DNA of 64,000 nt, taken from NCBI GenBank assembly GCA_958298945.1, contig OY282606.1, positions 52,713,920 through 52,777,919 of the forward strand, given 5' to 3'. Position numbers and translations under genes: made by a program. Below, one piece after another: positions 1-8,031 of the stretch (the first letter of the stretch is position 1; each line of letters starts with the position of its first letter). The DNA is from Atherix ibis. Lineage: Eukaryota > Arthropoda > Insecta > Diptera > Athericidae. A model generated the notes under the pieces. It was given only the letters and a program-made list of their open reading frames with translations, was not told the origin of the DNA and ran no database searches.

Positions 1-298
1 TTTCATAATATTTAAATACTTTTCAAGATTTTAAAAAAATATCACAAGAAAATTCTATTTGAAATTTTAGCTCTTGCATATTTTTAGTTCCTTTACGTTT
101 TTATGGTTCAAACATTCAGTTTTCTATCCTTTTTAAGGAATTTATATTATGATTATGATATTTAATTTTGTTAATTTTAAGTATCTTCATTTCTACTTAT
201 TTTAAATTAAAAGTTTTTTTTCTCAAAACAATATTTAGCTTTCAGTTATTTACCATTTTAAAATAACTTTTATTTATACATGAACAACTATTTTGAAA
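1..298. other. A+T-rich DNA, no gene recognised
   Basis: Low-complexity A+T-rich sequence with T and A runs. No reading frame, repeat or RNA gene was recognised. It ends at the TA dinucleotide (299-300) used as target by the Tc3-like element. Confidence 0.6.
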
Positions 299-300
299 TA

Positions 301-317
301 AAGGGTGGTTGCATTTT
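301..317 (+). repeat. Left terminal inverted repeat of the Tc3-like element
   Basis: AAGGGTGGTTGCATTTT starts directly after the TA target dinucleotide. It matches the minus-strand start of the right end except for an 11-bp block present only on the right. Confidence 0.8.
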
Positions 318-510
318 GAACCACTATTTATTTGAAGTATTTGAGTGTTAATTGTCATCACGAATTAACAGATTGTTAGTTGAAAGTCAGAATTTTACGA
401 AATGGTAATCCATATGCTTGAAGAAAACTGGGAAATATTGAGACTTACTTCCATATTGTTGTGTCTTCAACCCAAACTGTAAGAAATTTAAAAAAAAGAG
501 CAAAGATCGA

Positions 511-1527
511 ATGCCATCACGTCAACTTATGGACAAATTCTTGAAGCGAGTTCGCGAAACTGTTTTGTTGGTTGCCAAAGCAACTCGTTCCCGCTCTAAT
601 ACACTGCGTACGACCGCGAATATTGCTGCCGTTGCTGAAAATGTCCGTCATCATCCATCAACATCAACTCGTCACCGTTCTCAGGAATTGAACATTTCTC
701 GCACTTCTCTGTTGAGAGTTTTGCACAAAGACCTCGGTATGAAAGCTTACAAAGTTCAATTGGTCCAACAACTAAAGCCGCATGACCATCCGATGCGTTT
801 TTGGCTTGACCAATGGGCTCAAGATCAATTGGCCGAAGATGAGCATTTTTACCGAAAAATCATCTTTTCAAATGAGGCCCATTTCCACCTCGGTGAGTAT
901 GTCAACAAACAAAATTGTCGCACCTGGGGCTCAGAAAATCCATACGTCACCATGGAAAAGCCGATGGATCCACAACGAGTCACAGTTTCGTGTGGATTTT
1001 GGACTGGAAGCATCATTGGCCCGTTTTTCTTCGTTAACAATGGAGCCGCCGTTACGGTCAATGGTGAGCGCTATCGTGGTATGCTCAACGAATTTTTGTT
1101 TCCAAAAGTTGGAGAGAATGGCATGGACGACATTTGGTTTCAAGAGGACGGCGCCACTTGCCACACAACCAACGTAACAATCCAACTTTTGGGCACTGCT
1201 TTTGAAAACCGAATAATCAACCGAAATTCTGATGTCAATTGGCCGCCTCGGAGCTGTGATTTGAGCCCGTTGGATTATTTTCTGTGGGGAGCCGTTAAGG
1301 ATAAATGTTACGCAAGCCATCCAGAGACAATTGGGGCCTTGAAACATGAAATCAAAGTTGCCATTGAAGAGATACAGGCCCAGACATTCGAAAATGTACT
1401 GAAAATTTTGGTTAAACGATTGGGGTACTGTAAGGCCAGCTGTGGCCTCAATCTTCCTAATAAAACTGGAAATTTAAAAAAATATGCACTATTTTTTTTT
1501 ATTTACTTTTTAAAATGCAACTTTTAA
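511..1527 (+). CDS. Tc3-like DDE transposase, open but missing the first catalytic Asp
   Basis: 338 codons from ATG at 511, uninterrupted. Transposases of this family bind the terminal repeats through an N-terminal helix-turn-helix and cut DNA with a DDE/D triad in the nucleus. Residues about 55-75 (RSQELNISRTSLLRVLHKDL) are the second helix-turn-helix. The catalytic core follows: KIIFSNEAHF, WFQEDGATCHT and WPPRSCDLSPLDYFLWG. In the family the first motif reads FSDEAHF. Here codon 121 (AAT, 871-873) gives Asn, so the first metal ligand is lost. Asp213 and Asp250 are present with 36 residues between them. The usual extra N-terminal region seems absent: the 5' part up to 510 is short and the protein starts close to the second DNA-binding motif. 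The last 20-25 residues are A+T-rich read-through into the right end. Predicted inactive. Confidence 0.8.
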   Translation: MPSRQLMDKFLKRVRETVLLVAKATRSRSNTLRTTANIAAVAENVRHHPSTSTRHRSQELNISRTSLLRVLHKDLGMKAYKVQLVQQLKPHDHPMRFWLDQWAQDQLAEDEHFYRKIIFSNEAHFHLGEYVNKQNCRTWGSENPYVTMEKPMDPQRVTVSCGFWTGSIIGPFFFVNNGAAVTVNGERYRGMLNEFLFPKVGENGMDDIWFQEDGATCHTTNVTIQLLGTAFENRIINRNSDVNWPPRSCDLSPLDYFLWGAVKDKCYASHPETIGALKHEIKVAIEEIQAQTFENVLKILVKRLGYCKASCGLNLPNKTGNLKKYALFFFIYFLKCNF

Positions 1528-1539
1528 TCGTCCACCCTT
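1512..1539 (-). repeat. Right terminal inverted repeat of the Tc3-like element
   Basis: Read on the minus strand from 1539 it gives AAGGGTGG, then ACGATTAAAAG, then TTGCATTTT. The first and third blocks match the left end. TA follows at 1540-1541. Confidence 0.8.
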
Positions 1540-1541
1540 TA

Positions 1542-3614
1542 TAAGCACTTGATTAATTTTCCAATTTTAAGAAAATGTTTTTTTTTATATACTCTAAGAC
1601 TCTTTGCAGACATTTACAATTCAAATAGTTCATGAAGCAGACATTTTCTTTCTTCATAATTTAGAGCATACCAGTTTTCATCATTTCATTATCAAGTACT
1701 GAACCTAAGGGATAAACTATTTATTTTGAAAGAAAAATGTTCAAAGTATTTTAGTCACCAAAAAATCGACACAAAACCTTTTATTTCCAAAAAAAGTTAT
1801 TTAACTAATTTTGACTTTTTAGGAAAATTACTTATTTTGACTTTTAAAATAATATTAGTCAAAAAAAAATGAATTAATTTCTGAATAATAATTATATAAA
1901 AGCTTACTTTAAGAAGAAGAAAAAACTCTTCAAAAAGCAATAGAAATCCGATTTTCAATTCTATAAAAATTATTCGGCAAAAACTTCCCTAATGTAGACA
2001 TTAAGTCCTAATAAATTAATTCCAACAACAAAAAAATACTAAAAATTTGACAGAATTTTTATTTTTTTATTGTTTTTTTTTCGATTACTATTAGTGCTTT
2101 TTTGGCTTTTTGATTAATGAAGCGATAAAAAGTTGTAAATTCGACCATAAACCATTTTCTATAATTTTTAGATTTTTTGTTTTATTTTTTGTCTAATAGT
2201 ATCCCAACAGATGAATGTCAATTTATTCCGTATAACGAATATAACAATAAAAGGGGAAATGTTTTTAAAATGAATCATTCCACAGATGGATCTCAATCCA
2301 TTAGGATTTGTATTTTTTCTTTCTATTAGGATTTGTAATCATTCCCAAACTGCCTCTAGAATGGACTCCAATGAAATCAATAACAACTTCCACTTTGTAT
2401 GTTATTATTTTCGATTTAACCCAGAGACCAGGTACAAAGGAACTAAGAAAAAGACCTTTATAAGAAGTACTTCCTTTTCACATTACCAAAAACAGTCGTC
2501 CAAAAAAGGTCTGTTACTGAAAGGATTTTTTTTGGGTTGCTATAAGAAAGAAACATCTAAGGTAAGATCACCTTAGATGTCTTTAAGAATAAAAATATAA
2601 TAACTTAAATAAAGTTTTTTCTACATTTTTCGTTGTTTGGAGTTAAAACCCTGAATTTTTTTTGGGGAAAAAACCAAATACTGATAAGACCATTAAAGTT
2701 GTGTTAATAATTTACTAATTTATGGAATCACTTAAATTTTCCCTATTTTATTAAGTATAATTGAAACATGAAAGCATAATATAGTGTCAACTTCTCCTAT
2801 ACTTATTACTCTACCGTTTCTATGAGAAGTACTTCCAGAACTTTTCCATTACGAAATGTATTCACATTCCTAGTCAAATAGCCTTTATTCAGGAGAACGT
2901 CTCTCTTTTCAATCTATTTTAGTAAATTAATGTTAATGTCCGTATAAATTTATCAACAAAAAAAAACACAAATGATGATATCTGTATAGTCGAGAAAATT
3001 CCTTAAATCAATTTTTCCACTTAAAATGCTTTTCAATTCAATCAAATGAACAGTTCTGTGCCGGGGAACTGATGTGGGACTCTTCCATCACGTCACGGAA
3101 ATTTTATTGCATCTTCATTCAATCTTAGAATCAATGATGGACTTTCAAGGAAATTAAAATGAAAATTAAATAACGTTAAAGCCACGTGAAAATTCTTTCA
3201 CGGTAAATTTTTGTTTAGGTAAAATTGACAGAATATGTTGGCAATTATCAAATGATGCCATTATTATGATGCCAAGAAATTTGATTTGTATTTTTTTTAC
3301 GTTTTCTCTTTGTTATATTCTTTTTGTCGTATTCAACTTCGAAAGTCCAAAATGTAGTTTTAAATTTATTTATATTATCCTTCCTTTTTGTTATTTTATT
3401 AATTTTGTAGACCAAAACGAATAACTTATACTAGAGAATATTTTCATAGATAAAGTATCGTCAAATTAGAAGATCTCGTGTATTCTATTCGTTTGCATAT
3501 TCGGTTGCTCAGGCATTTGAAAAAGTGGTAGTCTTGATGGGTCCGACAAATATGATAGACTGAGTAGTACATCATATTCCAATTGATTAATCATCTAAAA
3601 TATTATTTTCGAAA
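1542..3614. other. Unique A+T-rich DNA, no gene recognised
   Basis: About 2 kb without a recognisable gene. The longest frame (2286-2576, 96 codons) resembles no family I know and has low-complexity composition. A short hairpin with 11-bp perfect arms and a 6-base loop lies at 2553-2580 (ACATCTAAGGT and its complement). Confidence 0.6.
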
Positions 3615-3790
3615 TACGATGTCTGTTCAAAAAGTATCGGGAATTTCGATTTTCGATTCTTTGTGGCGTTATATTGGTACTAATGTCGCTCACTTATACC
3701 AACAAGTTCGGCCATTTTGAATGTTCAGTTAATTTTTGACAGCTTCTTTGCTTGCACTTGTTTTAGCTCGTCTTCGATTTTTGCCTCAAT

Positions 3791-4472
3791 TTCGACCAAA
3801 AACAGCATCGCATTAACATTACTAAGGAGCTGTTGGACTCTGTCCACGATGACCCAAATTTGCTCCAGAGGGTCATAAGTGGTGACGAATTATGGGTTTA
3901 TGGTTATGACGTAGAAACCAAAGCTCAATCATCCCAATGGAAGCTGCCGCAGGAGCCAAGACCGAAAAAAACGCGCCAAGTTCGGTCGAATGTGAAGGTT
4001 TTGCTTACAGTTTTCTTTGATTGCAGGAGCGTGGTGCATCATGAGTTCTTGCCACAAGGTAGAATGGTCAATAAGGAATATTACCTGCAAGTTATCCGCA
4101 AGTTGCGCGAAATAATCCGCCAGAAACGCGGTGGCTGCGGCATTATTAGTGTATTGTTTTTGGCAAAAAATTGGCTTTTGCACCATGAAAGCGCCCCTGC
4201 TCACGCATCGTTGCTTGTGCGCGAATTTTTTGCCAAAAACAATACACTAATTATGCCGCAGCCACCGTATTCCCCAGATCTGGGAGAGCCTCATGAAAGG
4301 ACGACGCTACGCTACGATTGAGGAGATAAAGACGGAATCGAAGGAGGAGGTGAACAAGATCACAAAAATGATTTTTCGAAGTGCTTCGAGGAATTGGAAA
4401 AAACGTTGGCTCAAGTGTATAATATCTGGTGGGGATTACTTTGAAGAGGACAAAATAGATATTCATGAATAA
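3791..4472 (+). pseudogene. Mariner transposase remnant
   Basis: Begins in frame at FDQKQHRIN, about one third into a normal mariner transposase, and runs through VISGDELWVYGYD. The first catalytic Asp is present in GDE. It continues through FLPQGRMVNKEYYLQV to a helix-rich region. Codons that should read roughly LDLWKNKNW are replaced by an inverted copy of downstream sequence (see 4129-4267). The second motif reads HHESAPAH where HHDNAPAH is expected, so the second catalytic Asp has become Glu. After YSPDLG a deletion removes the APCDFFLFPKL segment with the third Asp and shifts the frame. The C-terminal IISGGDYFEEDKIDIHE and a stop at 4470-4472 are recognisable. Non-functional. Confidence 0.8.
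4129..4267. repeat. 44-bp inverted repeat inside the mariner copy
   Basis: The arm at 4129-4172 is the reverse complement of 4224-4267 with one mismatch in 44. The spacer is 51 bp. The right arm is native coding sequence (AKNNTLIMPQPP). The left arm replaces about 25 bp present in the other copies of this lineage. Confidence 0.9.
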
Positions 4473-4582
4473 ATAAATAATTATTTGGGAAAACACAAAA
4501 AAATAATTTTTAAGAAAACACGATACTTTTTGAACAGACCTCGTATGTAATTCAATGTTACTATGAGCAATTTGGACACGAT

Positions 4583-4599
4583 ATCGGTTTTTTGCACAG
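4583..4599. repeat. Left target-site duplication of the R1-clade LINE
   Basis: 17 bases matching 5593-5610 except for one T in the T-run. It lies at the 3' end of the element. Confidence 0.75.
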
Positions 4600-5592
4600 A
4601 TTTATTATTCGATTTAACATGCCAAACCACTCGTTAGATAACTATGACACGGGTCGCAACGACCATAAGAATTCAGATACGCCTAATCAGCGCACTATCA
4701 TAAATGATAATTAACAGTCAGTAATCAGTTACAAGCTGACTATTCCACCTGTTGGTGGCGAGGACTATCTAAACCTCTACTGTCATTAGCAGTGACAGCA
4801 CCCGAGATAATTTCAAGTTAATGCCAAAAGCGCCTCACCATAATCGGGCACAGTGTGTTTTAACACCATGTGGCACCCCGCACCGATTCCCGTAGTGTCA
4901 ATTTTCGTTATAAGAGTACCTCGGTTTGTACTATGCTCCTCGAGCTACGGTAAGGAATCTTGTAAATTCCTAGGTACCGCTAAGCCAGCTCAGGTACGCG
5001 GGTTCGCCAAGACCCGAAAGCACAATCGGAATTGACCCTGGCCCGGTTGTAGCCAGCTTGCGTTTCACTCGCATGCACATTCTCTACCCATCCATTAATC
5101 TTAATCTTCTTTCAAACAGTGCCATGGCAAATTCAGCCAGACATTCCCTCCACTCAGGTCTATTAAGTGTATCACTCAGATCCACTCGACCTGCATTCAT
5201 ACTAATGCCACAAGCATCCAAATCCCGGTGATCCTCATATAAATCACACTCCACGAGGGGGTGATATACACTCTCTTGTGGTGCACCGCATAGGCACTCT
5301 TCTCTTTCACCCAGGAACAGGTCACATTCAAACTTTTTTACCGAAGCAAACCTAACACTTGAGATGAACCTCTGGGTCCATCTCCAATTCTTACTCTCAT
5401 CCCAACGCTGTTGCCAAATCTCATATATTTTTTCCAGAACGTTGGCCGTTGGCGGTCTCCATGCTCTTGAATTTCCTCACTCAGAACAGGGCATCCATCC
5501 GCCAATGTAATGCCACGTTACATCCGATAGAGAATACTTCTACGGAGCACCTCTAGATCTCATGGGATTTCTCCCAGCAAGGCCTGCATTGC
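4600..5592 (-). mobile_element. 5'-truncated R1-clade LINE with target-site duplication
   Basis: On the minus strand this carries the C-terminus of an R1-clade reverse transcriptase protein followed by about 480 bp of 3' untranslated sequence ending near 4600. ATCGGTTTTTTGCACAG at 4583-4599 and ATCGG(T)7GCACAG at 5593-5610 flank it exactly. They differ only by one T, as expected for a target-site duplication made by target-primed reverse transcription. Truncation at the 5' end (near 5592) is usual for LINEs. R1-clade members outside ribosomal DNA are known. No ribosomal sequence is visible here. Confidence 0.75.
5084..5592 (-). pseudogene. C-terminal part of an R1-clade LINE ORF2
   Basis: The minus-strand frame ending at the stop 5084-5086 contains WRWTQRFISSVRF, then a cysteine/histidine motif ECLCGAPQESVYHPLVEC, then a helical tail ending RRLRLMDG. 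This order (W..RW.. block, zinc-knuckle-like C-C-H-C, short tail) is typical of the region after the reverse transcriptase in R1-clade elements. Upstream of about 5430 the frame shifts and carries stops. No polymerase or endonuclease domain remains. Confidence 0.65.
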
Positions 5593-5610
5593 ATCGGTTT
5601 TTTTGCACAG
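5593..5610. repeat. Right target-site duplication of the R1-clade LINE
   Basis: 18 bases matching 4583-4599 with one extra T. It lies at the truncated 5' end of the element. Confidence 0.75.
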
Positions 5611-5950
5611 TGTTTGTTTTCTCACCTCAGAGATGGAGAAAACCATCTCTAGCTGTTGATCAGAAAATTTTGGAACAAAATTCTTTCACAATCGCCGATG
5701 ATTACGCATTAATTTTAGAATATTTACGATGATCACAATATATCTAGTGTTGATCTTCTTCAACTTTCGCAAAAGATCTACTTGTGATCGTGTTCAATTA
5801 TCGAAAAGAATCGATTTTTGATTATCGTTAATAATTCACTTTTTATCGTTACTTAATATTTTAAGGAATTTACTGGAAACTGTTGATGATAAAAGTAAAG
5901 GCTCGCCGCTAATTGTCAAACCGAAAGCTGTACCGCGCAACATTTTGTAC
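5611..5950. other. Unique DNA, no gene recognised
   Basis: Between the LINE duplication and the next mariner. An 8-bp hairpin (AGAGATGG and its complement) lies near 5629-5650. Nothing else was recognised. Confidence 0.5.
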
Positions 5951-6027
5951 TATCAGGTGTACAAGCTTTAATCCGCTGTTTTTAGTCAAAAAAACACATA
6001 TTTTTTTCATAGTAAGCAAAAACAAAT

Positions 6028-7040
6028 TTATTCAAAGTACTTGCCCTCGCTAGCTATATATTTTCTCCATTTCGCGGGCAATTTGTGGACACCGCGCCAA
6101 AAAAATTCCTTCTCTTTTGAGGCAAACCACTCATCAAGCCATTTTCGGAGGTATTTGCAAGAATCGAAGTGCTGCTCAGCGAGCGCGTGGCCCATCGACG
6201 AAAACAGGTGGTAATCGGAAGGGGCCAAGTTTGGTGAAAAAGCGGGATAGGGTAGCACTTTCCAGTTGAGTGTCTCCAAGTAGTTTCGGACCATTTTTGA
6301 CGTGTGCGATGGTGGGTTGTCGTGGAGGAAAATCAGCTTGTCATGTCTTTGTTGATAATCCTTCTTTTTTTCACGTAGAGAACGGTGCTATTTGATCAGT
6401 TGTTGATGGTAGTGGTGGGCATTGACAGTTTCACTAAGTTTCAACATCTCATAGTAGACAATACCCTGCTGATCCCACCAAACGCACATCATCGTCTTCC
6501 GGCCGAAGCGATTTGGTCTTGGAGAAAATGTTGATGGTTGGCCGGGATCAACCCACGATTTCTTGCGTTTAGGATTCTCAAAATCATATCCACTTTTCAT
6601 CGCCTGTCACAATCCAATGCAGGAACGACTCTCTTTTTTGTCTGGCGAGCAAGATTTCGCATGTGTTTTGGCGTCGCTCCATCTGCCTATCGTTCATTTC
6701 ATGCGGCACCCAATTTTCAATATTTTCAATCTTCCCCATGGCACGCAGATGCATGGAAATGGCTGGTTAAGTAACACCCAATTGCTCTGCAAGCATTTTT
6801 GCGATTGGGTATCGTCTTCGTCCAAAACAGCCTGCAACTGATGGTCCTCAACCTGCCTAGGCCGATTTTCACGCTTCTTGTCCCACAAGTCAAAATTGCC
6901 GTATTTGAACCGACGAAACCAATCTCGGTATGTTGTTTCCAATAAAGCATTGTCACCATAGGCCTCCATAAGCATTCGATGCGATTCGGCAGCCGATTTC
7001 ATGTCTAACATTTGCAGAGCTTTCCGCAAATGCTAGACAT
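6028..7040 (-). pseudogene. Mos1-like mariner transposase, frameshifted
   Basis: Reading on the minus strand from the expected start codon (7038-7040): a damaged N-terminus, then SAAESHRMLMEAYGD (helix-turn-helix region), GDEKWIYFENPKRKKSWVDP (first catalytic Asp), CVWWDQQGIVYYEML, LIFLHDNPPSHTS (second Asp) and LAPSDYHLF (third Asp), ending GKYFE at the stop 6028-6030. The spacing of the second and third Asp fits the mariner DD34D pattern. The frame is broken in several places: at the N-terminus by a 17-bp fold-back (7000-7041), around 6700-6750 and around 6300-6390. It compares well with Mos1 (345 residues) along its length. Not functional. Confidence 0.8.
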
Positions 7041-7041
7041 G
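7000..7041. repeat. 16-bp inverted repeat at the transposase start of copy A
   Basis: CATGTCTAACATTTGC (7000-7015) and GCAAATGCTAGACATG (7026-7041) are reverse complements with one mismatch around a 10-base loop. The sister copy at 51867-53010 has about 20 bp of ordinary coding sequence in place of the left arm. Confidence 0.85.
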
Positions 7042-7202
7042 ATTACCAAAGGAAAAATGTATGTTGTTGTATGAAATTGCTGACAATGTGCATTGATTAA
7101 TGTTAACAGATGTCAAACTCATTAAAAAAAAGTATGGCGTGCCCATTGTAGCTTAATACGCTCACTCACACCATCTATGACCAATTTAAGCTATACCCCT
7201 GG

Positions 7203-7892
7203 TATTCTAATAATAATAATAAGGAAAAATACCACTAGTTGCTCAACTCACTCCTTTTGCTATTTTTATTTTTTCCGTAATTATGGCTAGTTTTTTTCTG
7301 TTGAAGTCTTTTCATTTTGTAAAGTTCATAATCAAATAAATAAATAAATAATATTTAAAAATAAATACTTACTTTTATATTAAGTCATTCGTTAACGATA
7401 TAAATGGTGGTGTCTCCTTTTTTCTTCACTGCGAGATTAAGAGTAGACCATCACAGAATATTTGCTTTCTTGTAAGATAACAAATAGCAATAAAAACAAA
7501 ATTGTGAGGCCTTAATCTTTTCAAATATTCTCAGACTTTAGGTTTTAATAAGATTTAATCTGTTTAGAATTTTAAAAATAAATACGAAGCACTTTACAAA
7601 ATCCATTTCAAAATAAGTTATTCGCTCAAATGGATCACGTAACGAAAATTTAAAAAAGAAAAAGAAAACATTCGCTTGAGTGCAAAGCGATAGTCCATGA
7701 ACATATTTTGGATAAAAAAAGGCATCCAAAAATATAAAAAAAAAATGCCTAGAATATTACCAAATAAAACGGTGGAGTAAAAAATTGAACGATTTTTGAA
7801 AGCCAAACTGTATACTATTTTTATTAGAAATTCGTTTTGATTGCGTTGTAAGGCACTTTTATAAACATTTTTATCTCAAAAGCATTACGATT
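7203..7892. repeat. 690-bp flank duplicated with the mariner right end (copy 1)
   Basis: Nearly identical to 28113-28806. By eye there are about nine differences, including a 4-bp insertion in the second copy. Both copies follow a Mos1-like mariner right end and both stop at ACGATT. Copy 1 then continues directly into a second, partial mariner right end (7893-8029). The sequence codes for nothing I recognise and has no terminal repeats of its own. Confidence 0.9.
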
Positions 7893-8029
7893 AAATCAGC
7901 AATGTTCACTGATTAATGTTGACAGGTGTTAAAAAACTCCTAAAAAAAAGTATGGCGTACCCCTGGTATCATAATACGCTCACTCACGCCATCTAGGAAC
8001 AAACAGCGGATTTAAGCTTATACATCTGG
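7893..8029 (-). mobile_element. Second, partial Mos1-like mariner right end
   Basis: About 137 bp matching the 5' leader and right terminal repeat of Mos1-like copies, for example 52886-53010. It ends ACAGCGGATTTAAGC...ATCTGG, followed by TA at 8030-8031. Taken with 5953, it makes a possible 2.08-kb composite unit bounded by TA on both sides. Confidence 0.75.
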
Positions 8030-8031
8030 TA

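Larger units (their letters stand above)
301..1539 (+). mobile_element. Full-length Tc3-like (IS630/Tc1/mariner superfamily) DNA transposon
   Basis: A 1239-bp element with both ends preserved. It is flanked by TA at 299-300 and 1540-1541, the target duplication expected for this superfamily. The terminal inverted repeats begin AAGGGTGG at 301 and, on the minus strand, AAGGGTGG at 1539. Both ends then share TTGCATTTT, but the right end has 11 extra bases (ACGATTAAAAG) between the two blocks. One long open frame (511-1527) fills most of the interior. Related but badly decayed fragments lie at about 34685-35165, 39437-39570 and 42240-42590, so this copy is the best-preserved member of its lineage in the window. 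Confidence 0.85.
3617..4543 (+). mobile_element. Deleted mariner (type 1 lineage) with both ends and an internal fold-back
   Basis: Starts CGATGTCTGTTC at 3617 and ends with GAACAGACCTCG at 4543. The ends are inverted repeats sharing TCTGTTCAAAAAGTATCG with small changes. TA flanks both sides (3615-3616, 4544-4545). At 927 bp it is shorter than the roughly 1.3 kb usual for mariner. A deletion joins the 5' leader directly to the middle of the transposase gene, removing the start codon and DNA-binding domain. A second deletion removes the segment encoding the third catalytic region. The same lineage supplies 15400-16000, 20195-21990 and 25584-26225. Confidence 0.85.
5953..7202 (-). mobile_element. 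Mos1-like (mauritiana-type) mariner, copy A
   Basis: A 1250-bp element with TA at 5951-5952 and 7203-7204. The left end reads TCAGGTGTACAAGC, close to the Mos1 end CCAGGTGTAC. The right end on the minus strand reads CCAGGGGTATAGC. The transposase is on the minus strand. Its right end and the next 690 bp are almost identical to the right end of copy E and its flank (28113-28806). Confidence 0.85.

Noticed and set aside
2286..2576. 96-codon frame MDLNPLGFVFFLS...
   Set aside because: No recognisable domain. Length is expected by chance in this composition with many frames.
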